Both the position numbers and the translations under genes were made by a program. The notes below the pieces were generated by a model that did no database searches, had not been told where the DNA came from, and saw only the letters and a program-made list of their open reading frames with translations. Positions 21,299-34,099 of a stretch of DNA of 64,000 nt are shown here, piece after piece; the first letter of the stretch is position 1, and each line of letters starts with the position of its first letter. The DNA comes from Cannabis sativa (taxonomy: Eukaryota > Streptophyta > Magnoliopsida > Rosales > Cannabaceae), in the NCBI RefSeq assembly GCF_029168945.1, contig NC_083605.1, forward strand, positions 5,277,280 to 5,341,279, given 5' to 3'.

Positions 21299-24200
21299 CT
21301 ATTTTTCTTCAGAAGTAAAATCTGGCTCCGCTGGCTTCTGAAGCAGCATCGGTGGCATTCTTTCGGGCATCCTTGTTTTACGTGTACTATTACGCCTTAT
21401 GGCACGCAGTGCGTTTGCAGCAAAGCGTGAAGCATAAATGGTGGCACCTAAACTAGGTGAGCTCGCCCCGGCCTTGGCCAACGCATCCTGCAACCTATTC
21501 TCCTCTTCCCTAAGAGACTCTTCAAGCTTTTTCTTACTGTATCGCCGCCATGCTGCTTGAATAAAACAAGCTGCCCAAGTCCTCCACTGCTGCGAGTAAA
21601 ACCTGAAAGTGTGGCGGAGCTGCTTACTGTGAAGTCTCCGGAACTGAGACGCTACAAACTTCAAATCATCGGCTTTTAATGCAAAGGCTTCAACTTCTGT
21701 CAATGCTTGCACAGTTCTAGTCGAGATAGGGAGATTCGATGAAGAATGGGGATCTAAAGCCCATGTAAGAAGTTCTTCTCCACAGAAGTCGCCAGCCTTG
21801 AGATATTCAGAATTAAAAAAACCAGTTCTTCCACCATTCGTGGTCACAGTCAGCAGCCTACCCCGCATTATGAAGAGCATTTCATCAACTGGGTCTCCCT
21901 CCCGAACAATGTAGCTGTCCTCTGTGTATAGTACTGGCTTGAGTCGATCACACATTGCATCCAATAGTTGTTCGTCCATTTTCTCAAACATCGGCACCTT
22001 TTATCAATTCATAAAAGAAAGTAAGCAATTCTAGCAAAACAACTAGAATTTGAACATCAAATCACAAACTCAATCACCTAAGCCAATAAAATCAGGTTTC
22101 ACAACTTCAACACAACCAATTAAAACGAGATCATTTGATTTGATTTCCTTTTCTTTCTCATTCTCACATCAATAGTAGGACTATGATCTAAACAGAGTTT
22201 CACCTCTTAAGATATGTATATGAGCCGAACCAAAATATTGTAAAGAAAATAAGCATAGAACAGCTGAGGTACTCACTCTCATTAGCAAAGCCAGGCAGAG
22301 ATGGCGCTTTATATCCCTTCTAAGATCCTTTGGAAGATTACAAATTAGATTCTCTTCATCAACACCTCTGGTTTCTTGCCATTTGTATTGTTCATAACGT
22401 CTGATCCGCTCTCTCAGAGTGTCAGGGAGCAAGCGATGGGACATCCATTGTTCCGCGTCTCTCCTTTTCACTCTCATCTCCTCCAATCTCGTAGTGGTTG
22501 ACTGCAAATATGTCTATTTCAAAGAAACATGAAAAGTGTTAAGAATTAGAATAAGGGCATTGTATCATATTACCAAAAAGAAACTCTACACCATTCAAAT
22601 TTATCCTTAAACAAAAATTTATGTTACCAAACAAGGTGTGTACTAACCTGCATATTTCCAATAAGAAATGAAAATAATACTAATCCCGCGATCGAAATGA
22701 AGACTGCAAAGCAAATTTCCCAGACATAGGTACTAGTCTGAAGGTTCTGACCAAGTGAACTAAAGAACATAAAAAGTAAAAATGAGTCATCATATATTGA
22801 CAATCGAAACAAAATTAGGTGCACCTAAAAAAGTGACAGTAAAATGCAGAACAGAGTTCCAATATGTAGGCAGGAAAGGTTGAAACAAAGTAATATCCCC
22901 ATTTCTTGTGACAATAATAAAGTTATATCAAAGTCAGCAAAAAGGTACAAAGAGCTATTTATGCATAAAAGGGGTAGTTAAAAAATAAATTAGCGCACCT
23001 CAAATTTCGAAGACCCCACCAAAAGCAGTAAAAGAACTTTTGTGGAAAATCCGTAGATGACTCGACAACACCAGATTTAAGAGCATCAAGGAATATTCCA
23101 AAATTAAATAAGTCACTATTATCATCTTGTATTGGACAGGAAGCATTTAAAAATATGTTATTCATTTGGAAGCTATCACAATATAAAGAGTCCCGGTTGC
23201 ATGTCGGAAACCTCTCACAGGCCTCTTGCCAGCATGTAGTTTCCCGTTCTATAGAAACCAAGTACCAGAAGGCTCCAAGTACCTAAACCAGCCAATTACT
23301 CAACAATCAGGAACTTAATAATGAGAGAATATAATACAAATCATTTCATAAGGTTTAAGGTACCTATGTTGGAAATAATAAAGCTTACAGGCCAAATTCT
23401 TAATCACCAAGAATTTCCCTTTCAATAATTTCCATAACAAACATAGTGCACTAAAACACATACAAAAATATATCAACCGAGCTTTTTCCTCCCAGTCTAT
23501 AGCTAATAATCTCTGCCCATAATCTTGTGTATTTTTAGCTCTCAGCCTCGGACACTATTTCTTTTAGTACTAGTCAAACAAAACTTTTTTCCGGTGCAAG
23601 TTAAGAACTAAAATTTTAGATGCATAGCAAAACCAAAGATTGACATGTATAAAAGTTTCAAAAAGAGGACCAGAATCCAATTTATTTTTTAAAAATTAAT
23701 AAAACAAAAAGGGGAAGAAATGATTGTATAAATACTTATATATTATATATAAGTAATCGGTGAAAATTGACCTCATAAGACACCACTTTGGCAATAAGAT
23801 AACCTATGTTTAAAGAAAAAATTGAGTTAAAAAGATTGCAAAATAGCCTTCTCAACACACTCAATACCTTAACATGTAGAGAAGGTGCAGAGTGTTGTTA
23901 AGAAGGCTCCCGGAATTATTTAAACAACAAAACACCCGTCGAAAAATGATATAAACAAGCAAGACCGACTTACATGACTGGCAAGCATGTAAAGCAAGAG
24001 ATTAAACGCAGCTCCTGCCCATGCAGTTTCAGTTAGTATGCCAGAAGTTCTTGTAACTTCTGTATACAATGGATATACTCGAATGATCCTTGGGAAATAT
24101 TGAAAAAAGACAATAAATTTCAACAAGTTCTTTGTATTCAATGATGTCGAGCCCTTCAATTTTGGAATGACAATCAAGATCACCACCTATACACATAAGA

Positions 24201-25416
24201 AGAAAATTAGAGCACCACTGATAACGAAATTCAATATTACAGCATAATAAGTTAGGTGGCATGAAGCGGGGCAGTGTTGAAAATATAAGAAAGGCGAAAC
24301 AAAAATGCTGACAATGATGCTTCTATCACAAACTAATACACAATGAAAACTTTAACAAAACAAATCGTGCTATGTAATATAGAGGTTAGGCTACCTGCGG
24401 GAGTGGAAGGACAGCAAGAATGTCGATTAAGAAGTATGACATTAGATATCTTTTAGCAATAGCACAAGCATCTTCAACTAAAACACCCCTTCCAAATACT
24501 CGAGAAGACGGAGCAATAAATCCAGTACGGAATTGAAAGATAATATGAATTATATAAAATATGTCTGTGAAAGACCGCAACACACTAGCAGTGATCTCCA
24601 ACTTCCTGTCCAAGTCTAAACATTTTCTGGCATCATCAACCACTGGAATATAGAAAAACAATGGATCCAGAGAAATGGCAATGACACAGGTCAGCACAAA
24701 TATCTTATTCCATCTCTGAAGGAATGGCCCAAGTGGATCAAGAATCTTCTTCTCAGAACCAAAGTTTTTAGACATAGCACTATCAAATGAACAAGACTTG
24801 AGTGATCTTTTAATCCTTTTAAGCCTCTCAGATCCAGATTCAAAGCCTCTTTGAAACGTGTGTGAAACCGTGTTTAATGTCAGTTTAAGTTTCCCTGGAT
24901 TCATTTCATCATTTGGAGAATACAGCACATCTTTATTCTTCTCTGCATTCCAGTCCTGGAACCTGGAAACACACACAAAAATAACTCAAGTCTCCTCTAT
25001 CTAACTTAAGATAAACATGATCTGAAAATTCGACCGATGACAAACCAACTCTGCAGTTCACAAAATTAAGGTGGTGGTCAAGTGATGGTTGTGTGTCATT
25101 GGCAAAAACCGATTTAAGGGGAGAGGTATTAGCATCAAAATGGTACATTAACAGCATAGATGTAAGGCGATTTTCCATCTATGAAAAGGGGGGTTTAATT
25201 CTTAATTCAACTTTCAAGAGAACTCTCCAAGTATCTATAACATGACAACCTGATCTTAAACTCTAATCTTATCATCCTCTAAGTGAAAGAAAGGTTTTCT
25301 ATTTTCCAACTGTTATATGCATAAACAATATGTATAAAATTGAATAATGAACATCACAAAAACTAAGGCAATTATATAGAAACTAACCTCACTATTTTCT
25401 CCTGCTGGAAATTCAT
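21299..25416 (-). CDS. CNGC1: Cyclic nucleotide-gated ion channel, CNGC1 type, complete
   Basis: Seven coding exons with GT-AG borders: 25416-25388, 24962-24395, 24186-23974, 23282-22999, 22759-22648, 22513-22277 and 21997-21299, giving 713 residues, the usual size for plant CNGCs. The N-terminus M-N-F-Q-Q-E-K-I-V-R-F-Q-D-W is typical of group I (CNGC1). S1 begins near residue 97; S2-S6 follow. The pore and filter F-W-W-G-L-R-N-L-S-S-L-G-Q-N-L is near residues 353-370. The C-linker and cyclic-nucleotide-binding domain contain the phosphate-binding cassette A-G-D-F-C-G-E-E-L-L-T-W-A near 549-561, followed by the IQ segment F-I-Q-A-A-W-R-R-Y near 626-634 for calmodulin. It forms a tetrameric plasma-membrane cation channel admitting Ca2+ and K+. 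No disrupting change is seen. The symbol is by resemblance; closely related group I genes cannot be excluded. Confidence 0.92.
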
Positions 25417-25866
25417 GGCAGCAGATTTTCTCTAATGCAACAATGAAATTCAGGTCAAGCCCAAGTAAACTTCTTCATTCACCACAAAAGTCAACCCCTG
25501 AAAAGATTATTGAACACAAAGGATAAACTTGAATATAAGCAAAACCCTCTTTCTCATTAATTGAAACTTGACTCTACAGAACACTAAAGTATCCAATCCA
25601 AGAAAAAAAAAATACTAAATACAATAATCCCTTTATAACATTAGAAACAACAAAAAAAGTTCTGGCTTTTGCCCATATTATAAAACGTACTGATAGGGAA
25701 TTTGTATGGTAAAAGTACTTATATTCGTACAAATACATTACACAATTGACCACTAAGAAGACCCTTTCCAAAAATATCTTCAGAAAAACAGTCCATTACT
25801 GTAATAACCAAACGACTTCATAATATCCCACTTTGTTTTACAATAACATATATCCATTCAGATATG

Positions 25867-25903
<37 letters not shown>

Positions 25904-26300
25904 TGTAGTTACTCAAAAAAAAAACACACTTTACCAGAAAATGGGTCAAAACATTTTCAGAACATTATGAAATTACTTTCCTAAAAAGCAAACCTTTATC
26001 TCACCCCTAAACTTACGGAAATTTGTAATAACATAAAAAAGAAAAGCCTTTTCTTACTATAACTTTCAAATACGGACTGAAAATTTAGAAACTGCCATAG
26101 ATAGATGTAAGTTCAATAAAAAAGAAAGAAAAACATACCAAAAAGGAAAATCAGAGTGATTTGAGAACCATGGTGGAAGAAGCTTTGTTCGGGAGATGGG
26201 TTATTGCTGGATTGTCAAAAAAACAAAAATATAATCAAACCCAGAAAAGATTTTTGGGGGTTAATGTTGAATGAGTAAGAGAGAGAAAGTTCGAGGAAAT
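25388..26300 (-). other. Probable 5'UTR of the CNGC gene, with one intron
   Basis: A leader exon of about 26300-26139 ends at a donor (TTTTTG|GTATG). An acceptor (CTTTTCAG) at 25500-25498 opens a second exon, 25497-25388, that carries the start codon. The intron holds a 32-bp A run (25867-25898). The transcription start is inferred only from the TATA box and the pyrimidine-rich leader. Confidence 0.5.
26151..26171 (-). CDS. Upstream ORF 1 in the CNGC leader
   Basis: ATG to TGA, six codons (M-V-L-K-S-L), in the presumed first leader exon. A second uORF of seven codons (M-K-K-F-T-W-A) starts in the second leader exon near 25478. Both could lower translation of the main ORF; this is inference. 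Confidence 0.4.
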   Translation of the reverse strand: MVLKSL

Positions 26301-26327
26301 GGAGGGCGGGGTCCTTTGAGGACTCAA

Positions 26328-26338
26328 CCCATATATAA
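26328..26338 (-). promoter_or_regulatory. TATA box of the CNGC gene
   Basis: The minus strand reads TTATATATGGG, followed by a CT-rich stretch (CTTTCTCTCTCTTACTC) 40-60 bases downstream, a common plant core promoter arrangement. Confidence 0.45.
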
Positions 26339-26344
26339 TAAAGT

Positions 26345-27152
26345 AATAATAATTAATTAATTAATTAATTAAACTAAACATTGTGATGAGTCCAACATCA
26401 GCACAGTAAGTATGTGTGTCTGTCTCTCTGTGTGTATGTGTTTCTTAGCCCAAGAATTTTGTGGCCAATGACTGGGTCCCACTCTCACTCATTATTATTT
26501 TTTTTTTAGCACTGTTATTAGGTACTTCAGTCTAACATTTTCTAAATGTATCGTCTTACGATTGGTTAGTGCTATTGTTAGAAAGTACTATCGGGTCTCA
26601 TATAAATTTAGAGCATCTCTAATAGTGAGCAACACTTATAGTTGTCAAAAATACACACATAATTTTAAAATATTATTTTTTATTTTCTTTCTTATATAAA
26701 ATTTGATAACTTTTCGTACAAAAATTACTTTAATAATTGACAACTCCAAAAATTATCCATCATGATCACATGCTAGTATTTAAATAATAAATTTTTATTA
26801 AATATTATAATATAATACCATAAAGTAATTTTTTTGAAAAAAAAAAATAAAATAAAAAGATAAAGTAATGCCAAACATAAACAAACGTATTGATAAAATT
26901 ACATTAAAAATAATGAATATATTACATATATGTGACAAAATTAATTCCATGTCAAACTCTATTAGAGATGCTTTAATAAAATAATTTTTAGACAATATCG
27001 CTAATTAATTGTAAAGTGTTACTTATAGAAGATGATAAGTACTATTGGTAACAAATAGTAATGCTCTTCCCTAAAAATTATTATATTAAATTATATGAGA
27101 CTTGATACTTAGTTTGACTAATAGTGATATTGATATGTAAGAGAGTGTTAGC

Positions 27153-27185
<33 letters not shown>

Positions 27186-28239
27186 TATTAATTATTTTAC
27201 AAAAATATTTGTTTCTCTTTCCTGTTACTTTCGGTCCGGTGCGTCCTCTCCCTAAAATTAGCAACCCTTCATTTTTATTTTTATTTCCTTTTTGTACTTC
27301 TCCTTATTTTTGTACGGTTTTTTCTAGTATTGACAAATCCATTTTGGTATTCACAAAATTTGTGTTCTAAATTTCTAATATGTATTTTTTTATTATTTTT
27401 AGATCAAATCCTACTTTCTCAAAAAACAAAATCAGATCCTACTTACCAAATTAAATAAGCTTACCCAAATAATAATGATAATTAGAGTGGCCAATGGCCA
27501 TGTTTGTTTGTAGTAAATATTTATATTTATTTTTACATCTTATATTTTTTTTTCCCTTTTTATTCTTATTTTATAGATTTTGAACTATTATTTTATTATT
27601 ATATGTACTTTCATAATTAAAATAATGCAATTCTTTTATAATAAATAGGTGTCTTTATAAAACTTTGAGGTGTCAATATAATGCTCTTAATAATTATAAT
27701 GTGTGATCTTAGCAATAATATAATGTTGTATTAATGTTCAAAAAATAAAACTATCAACTCCTTTTTTAAAAAAAAAATGCCCAACTATCCATTTTCAAAG
27801 GAAATGTTCAACTATAAACATAACCTCATTTTGATGTGATTATTTAAGTATCACTTAATGGAAGACAGTGAAATATATATTTATTTATATTAATTAATGA
27901 GATAATAACATTAATTCAAATTACTTTATAGTGTAAAAAAAGTGTAACATTACTCGTTATAATAACCCAATCAATTTTTTAATTTTATTCTCATGTTCAA
28001 AAAAAGAGTTAATATGAAATCATTACCTACTCCATTCCCAAAAAAATATTGTCATATTAGATACTTATTTCATATTGTTTTCATCGAGAATTAAAATTTT
28101 ATTTAATTAATTGAAAAAATTTTATTTCATATTGTTTTCATATTGTCAAAAAAAAAAATTATTTAATTAATTGAAAGACAATTTTCTAGAAGTCTTCAAT
28201 TAAAAACAGAATATAATTTAGATGAAAAAATAAAAGAAT
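26345..28239. other. Intergenic, transposon-rich and AT-rich
   Basis: No gene. Holds (AATT)n at 26351-26374, a MITE at 26611-26971 apparently inside a second, older inverted-repeat remnant (about 26510-27055), a (TTA)n run at about 27157-27187, and a short imperfect tandem duplication around 28085-28170 (atttcatattgttttcat twice). Confidence 0.6.
26611..26971. mobile_element. Tourist-like MITE
   Basis: The left end gagcatctctaatag and the complement of the right end (gcatctctaatag) match over 13 bases, a motif very common in PIF/Harbinger MITEs. Ttta occurs on both sides as a possible duplication. Confidence 0.65.
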
Positions 28240-28593
28240 ATTAGGTGATTCTATAGAACATCTCTCAAAAATATTGTTCTAATATATCTTCTATATGTTT
28301 TAACATACAAGAGAGTTTTATAGTTTAATTTGTTTTCATGATTGTGTATGTTGTAGTCATATGTAATTATTTGTAAATTTTTCAGAAAATTTTAAAGAGT
28401 TTACAGTACTAAAAATAAAATTCAGATATTTTGTTACACGAATGATTTTTTTTTCTTATATGGACAGTAAGCAATTATTTAAACTTTATTTTTATTACGG
28501 TACACAATTCAAAATTCTTTAGAAATTTACTAGTGATTTTTTTTTTTTTTTGAAAAAGACTCACATAGATGCTAAAACTGATAAAAAAGTGTA
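28240..28593. mobile_element. MITE family A, left part, interrupted by a copia element
   Basis: Starts gattctatagaaca and contains the family core (tgtaaatttttcagaaaatt, then agtttacagtac). Its last bases, ctaaaacaaccatttagagtgtag, lie at 35540-35563, on the far side of the copia element. Confidence 0.6.
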
Positions 28594-28594
28594 G

Positions 28595-29136
28595 TGGATT
28601 AAAACCACTTGACCTTCATTGAAATGAACTCAATAAGTAAGAACACAACAACTCAAACAAACACAACTTGAATTAAACCAACAATAACAAATTAACAAAA
28701 CCAAAAAAAAAAAACTTAGCTTGAATCACAAGGGATAAAATGAATAGAATCTTTATTCATCACCAACACCAATTACAACAATAGTTCTTGAACTCATTAA
28801 CACTCAACAATTGTGTATTTCACCAGTTACAAAAACATCACCTAGGGTACCCTTGATCAGAAATACAAGGGACTTGTACACCCTTCCTTCACTCACACTA
28901 ATTCTAAAATAGAGATTACAATTATAGAAAAAAAAATAGAAAGAGATAATTCTCGACAAGGAGAGGACTAATCATGATGTTGATATCTCTTGAGTTTTTT
29001 AGCTGTAATGCTTTATATATAGAGTGACAGTTAGATTAGTTGATTATTTGAGAGAGAAATGTAACCAACTTAACTACCACTCTTGACACATGCCAATGAG
29101 AATGCTGATGTAGACATAGTAAGTGGATCAAATCCA
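28595..29136 (-). repeat. 3' LTR of the decayed copia
   Basis: 542 bp, starts TGGATTAAAACC and ends GGATCAAATCCA. A TATA-like stretch (ctttatatatag on the plus strand) is near 29010. Confidence 0.85.
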
Positions 29137-29194
29137 CAATAATTCCACCTGATTTGATTCACTTACTTCTGTCCAAAAAAATGAGGAGCAGGAG

Positions 29195-29959
29195 CTAGTG
29201 AAAGCCTCTGCAATCCATGATGTTGAGTAGGTCCAAACAGTGAGAAAATTTATCCCTAGATACACACTTTGTCTTTGTGAATATGTCTGCAGGATTCTCA
29301 TGTGTGCATATTTTTCTCACTTGAACCTGTTTTATGAAATGAAGTTTGATGTCAATGCGCTTTGACTTCTCATGAAACATAGGATTTTTCATGAGATGCA
29401 ATGCACTCTGGTTATCACAAGGGACTGTAGTGTTCTATGAATTAAATCCCAACTCCCCAGCCAGTCCCTTGAGCCATATTGCTTCCTTAATGGCTTTAGT
29501 TGCAGCCATGTATTATACTTTTGTGGATGATAGGGCTACTACTTTCTACAAATTAGATTTTCAACTGACACACCCTCCAAGCACAATGAAGACATAACTT
29601 GTGCAGCTTCTTCTTGTGTCAATGCTTGCAGCAAATTCAGAGTCAACAAAGCCAGCTACTTCTTCCTTGAAATGGTTGTCATTGTTGAACATAATGTCAG
29701 TGTTCAGAGTGCCTTTCACATACCTCATGATCCACTTCAGGGCTTCCCAATGTTTTGTTCTGGGATTTGAGATGTATTTACTAACCACACTCATGGCATG
29801 TGCTAGATTAGGTCTAGTACATAAGACTTCCAACATAACTAGCATAGGGGATTTAAACATCTTGAGCCTCTCAATTTCATTGCTTAGAGATTGTGTTGCA
29901 AACATTTTGAAATGTTGAGCCAAAGGGTGTAGGTACATGCTTGGATTTGTCCATACCAA
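29195..29959 (-). pseudogene. Copia RNase H and C-terminal remnant
   Basis: 29959-29561 shows the R-P-N-L-A-H-A-M and W-I-M-R-Y-V-K-G-T blocks and G-F-V-D-S-E-F-A. 29401-29195 carries H-E-N-P-A-D-I-F-T-K. The frame is broken between them. Confidence 0.78.
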
Positions 29960-30035
29960 ACTTATCTAGGATTTATTGCATGTAACTCATTTGAGATAGC
30001 ATAATGTTATTTGATTTGGACCTCTGTATGTCTAT

Positions 30036-30883
30036 TCACAGGACTCTTTTGGCATACCCAAGGTCTTTCATTTCAATCTCTTCATTTAGTTTCTGCTTGA
30101 GATCATTGATTTCTAATCTTTTCTTGTCAATGATTAGAATGACATCTACATATAGCAATAAGTAGATATGATTGTTGAAATAAACATAGGTATCATACTT
30201 ACTTTTGCTGAAACCAATCTTGATCATATAGGAATCAAATCTCAAATTTCACTGCCTTGGAGCTTGCTTCAGGCCATATAGAGATTTTTGTAGAAGGCAA
30301 ACTTGATTCTCACCTTTACTTTCAAACCCTTATGGAAGTTGAAATAAACACAGGTATCATATTTACTTTTGCTAAAACCAATCTTGATCATATAGGAATC
30401 AAATCTCAAATTTCATTGCCTTGGAGCTTGCTTCAGGCCATATAGAGATTTATGTAGAAGGAAAACTTGATTCTCACCTTTACTTTCAAACCCTTCTGGA
30501 AGTTTCATGTACATTTTCTCTTCCGATTCTCCATGCAAGAATGTTGTTCTTACATCCATCTAGTCCGCCTCAAGACTGGATTTTTGCAGCCTTATCCATC
30601 ATGGCTCTAATTCAGGTTTACTTGACCATAGGTGAGAAAATCTCATTGAAATCCACACCCTCCTTCTGTGCGAACCCTTTTGGAACTAATCTTGCCTTGT
30701 ATCTAGAGTTTTCAACTCCAGGTTTGCCCTCTTTATGCTTGAAGAGCCATTTGTCGCTTACCAGTTTCTGACCTTCTAGTTTCTTAACCATGATCCAGGT
30801 TTTGTTCTTCAAGAGAGACAATTTCTCTTCTTCTACTGCTTGCAGCCATGCTAAAATATCTTTCCCACTAATTATTGTTGGGA
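30036..30883 (-). pseudogene. Copia reverse transcriptase remnant
   Basis: The first RT block (30821-30618) has K-A-R-L-V-P-K-G-F-A-Q and E-I-F-S-P-M-V. The later block (30245-30036) shows the active-site region as L-L-Y-V-D-V-I-L, with the second aspartate of the YVDD motif replaced by valine. Between them a 164-bp tandem duplication shifts the frame. Confidence 0.8.
30175..30503. repeat. 164-bp tandem duplication in the copia RT
   Basis: Two nearly identical copies (30175-30338 and 30339-30503). 164 is not a multiple of three, so the duplication shifts the reading frame. Confidence 0.85.
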
Positions 30884-32570
30884 TTTTATGCCCTAAATAT
30901 AACTATTTCAATATAATCTTATTTGCTATCAATATAAGATTAAAAGTCATTTAAGTTTACATGTTATTTTCATGTTTACGATTAAACATACAATTTTTAA
31001 TAAATCCAAAACATATAGTTATTCACAGATTACAGTGATGTCATCACAGTGGAAATTAATTGTGATTATATGCTTCAAAGTTTAAGTCCCATGATTTATA
31101 AATTCACTGGATTTACACTGACATGATAATCAACGTTAAGGTTTACTTACACTTGGATAAGTGATATGACCTTTTCTAGGCCATTGGTAAAGTATACTAG
31201 TATCGGATGTATGGAGTATACATCAGACTAGACCGATATTGAACTTGAATAAGATATCATAAACTTACTGTTATATCTTTCTAAGTCAATATCACTTAGT
31301 TGATCTTAGATTAATAGATGTTAACCTGAGATGGTTAGATTCTAGCTATATTATTTGTGTTCTTTGATTCGTTCGTTAAAGTTGACCAAATGGATCTTCC
31401 TGATACTTGCATCTTGGGAACATGATAGTACAATTGAGTGGGAGCACTAATCATAGATACATAATCTATATCTTATATAATGACATAGAAGTGAAATGAT
31501 GATTTACTTTGAGCTTGGCTTAACAGAGATAAATGGAAGAGCTTTTATTTCAGTAATAATATTAGTTTATTGAAATATCATTTATAGAAAGCTAAGTGTT
31601 TTAAGGATAAAATATATTGAGGGATAGAATAGTAAATTTGTCTCTACTCGGTGTAAATCATCTATAGAGGATCTTTGATTATTTGGATTATAACAATTGA
31701 TAATTAATAGTGTATCTATATTTAGAATATATAGAGGATTCTATGTAATCAGGAGTGAAATTTCGAATCTATAGTGGAGTTAGAAAGAATTAATAAGTTA
31801 AGAAATTTACTTTATAAATTTCGGAGCTATTTATTGGGAGCATGATTATATAAGCCCATGGTCCCCGCACTAATTGAGATAATATTGGCTTGTATACTCA
31901 GTTAATTGGTTTTAATTAACCAATTAGAATTCTAAAATAGACTATGTCTTATTTATGAATTTTCACTAAGCAATGGCTTAATTGAGAAGAAAAGAGGATT
32001 TAGGGTTTATATATTAAAAGACTTTGTAAGGTCTAATTAATAAATAAGCTAAATGGTAATTTTATTTGATAATTAATTATAATTATTAAATAAATAGATT
32101 TGATATTTATAGGATTAAAATTAGAATATGGTATTTGTGAAAGAAAAAGATAAGTTGTTAAATAAATGACAAAATTAAAACCGGTGGGGTCCACTTGTAT
32201 GCCCGACCACTTAAGGGTTTATTTAACTATTATTTTATCTCTTTAATTCCATATAACTTAAATCCTAACCCCTAGGTGAAATCCTATAAATAGATAGTAA
32301 TAGGCTCTTAATTTGATATCCTTCATCAAACTATTCTGTCAGATAACTGAAAAAATAAAGAGACTCCTATTAGATTTTGAATTCCTTCTCTTCTCCCTTT
32401 AGAATTTGAATGCACTATAGTAAAAGAGTACTTGCCCACTCAATTCAAGTTAATACTCAATCATAGTGTAGAAGATTATGAAGAACTCCATCACCAAAAG
32501 AGATACATGTTCAAATCTTGGCAATACTCTGCGACAGAAAGAAACAAGGGTTAGAGTTCTTCTCCTTTGT
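30884..32570 (+). mobile_element. Truncated Angela-like copia LTR nested in the decayed copia
   Basis: Starts tgttgggattttatgcccta and follows the solo LTR at 11485 in order to about 32570, where that copy has another 130 bp or so before its CCAACA end. There is no clear target duplication; ctaatt lies on both sides but not directly at the ends. Confidence 0.7.
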
Positions 32571-32859
32571 ATGTCTCTAGCTAATTGGTAGCTGCTAAGG
32601 TCACCCTAGTTACCATCATCTTCAATCAATTCTTCATGCTCTTCTTAAGTTGTAGAGTGACTAGATGACTAATCCACCTCAATATGCATATTGTCTAGTT
32701 GGACAGTTTGAACATTAACAGGAGTGACTTTAACTTCCATAGCCATTTCTTCTTCCTTAAACACAACATATTTACTGATTAGACACTTTTTCTGTCTAGG
32801 TTCAAGGCACCACATCTTGAAGCCCTTAACCCCATCTAGATAACGAAGGAATGTGCATC

Positions 32860-33489
32860 TTAAAGCCCTTGGTTGTAACTATATTGTTTGATATGCACAT
32901 AAGTTGTGCAACCAAACACTCTCAAATGTTCAAACTTGGGTGGCTTCCCTATCCAAATCTCTTGAGGTGTCTTAAAATTGTTAGCCACTAAAGAACATCT
33001 GTTTATTAGATAACATGATGTCATAAGAGCTTCTCCCCAAAATGGCCTTTCCAAACCAGCTCTTAATAGCAAGCATCTAACCCTTTCCATGGGTGTCATA
33101 TTCATCCTCTCAGCAACTTCATTTTGTCGAGGGTTCTTCACCACAGTTTTGTGCCTCATGATTCCTTCTCTTGCATAGAAGACTTTGAACTCATTTGAAC
33201 AATACTCAAGTCCATTATCAGTTATGAGGACCTTGAGTTTATTTCTTACTTGATTCTCCAGAAGTTTTCTCCAATTGATGAAAGTCTCAAGGGCCTAGTC
33301 TTTGCTTTTTAATAAGTGCACCCACATTTTTCTACTATAATCATCTATTATGCTCATAAAGTAGTATTCACCTCCCATAGTTGGTATTATTGAGGGTCCC
33401 CATAGGGCAGAATGCCCATATGCTAGTCTCTCAATTGTTGTGTGCTCACCTTTACCATATCTATTTTGCATGCCTTCCCAAGAACACAC
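32860..33489 (-). pseudogene. Copia integrase remnant
   Basis: The first piece (33489-33295) contains the GAG-pre-integrase end and the first catalytic aspartate region (S-I-I-D-D-Y-S-R-K-M-W-V). The second (33159-32860) contains the conserved stretch around W-G-E-A-L-M-T and L-R-V-F-G-C. The intervening frame is broken. Confidence 0.8.
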
Positions 33490-34099
33490 TCATGACATAA
33501 CTCAAGCTTGTCTTTCAATTTCTCATTGAACAAGCCATATTTATCCAATTCTTCAGGTCCTCTCTAGCTGACATGGCCAAGTCTGAGATGCCAAAGTCTA
33601 GTTGAATTGTTACTTGAGTTGTTGGTTGATGGTGTTGCACTTCCTATTATTAACTTTCCATCCAAGATCTAAAGACCATTGTGTAGCTGACATTTAATCA
33701 ATTCTTGTGATCCTTAACTTATCCTCATAATTTCATCATCAATCTTAACAAATTATCCAGCTTTATCAAACATGCCAATAGACAATAAATTTCTCTTAAG
33801 ATTAGGTACATACTTGACTTATTGCAGAGTTTTTAGGTTGTTAAAATGATTTTTGATCATAACAATGCCTATTCCCTTTATGTAACATGCTTTTTTGTGC
33901 CAAGCAGCACTGTGCCATTGGTATCTTTTGACAATGTACTGAATAAATCTATATTTGGAGTCATGTGGAATGTACAACATGAGTCTAGTACCCATTCTCC
34001 ACCTGAATCAAAACTAGATGCCACAAGAACATCAACATAGCCATGTCCATCAGCAATATTTTCTTCTCCATTCTTCTTGTTTCTTGTCTGTTAGCCCTC

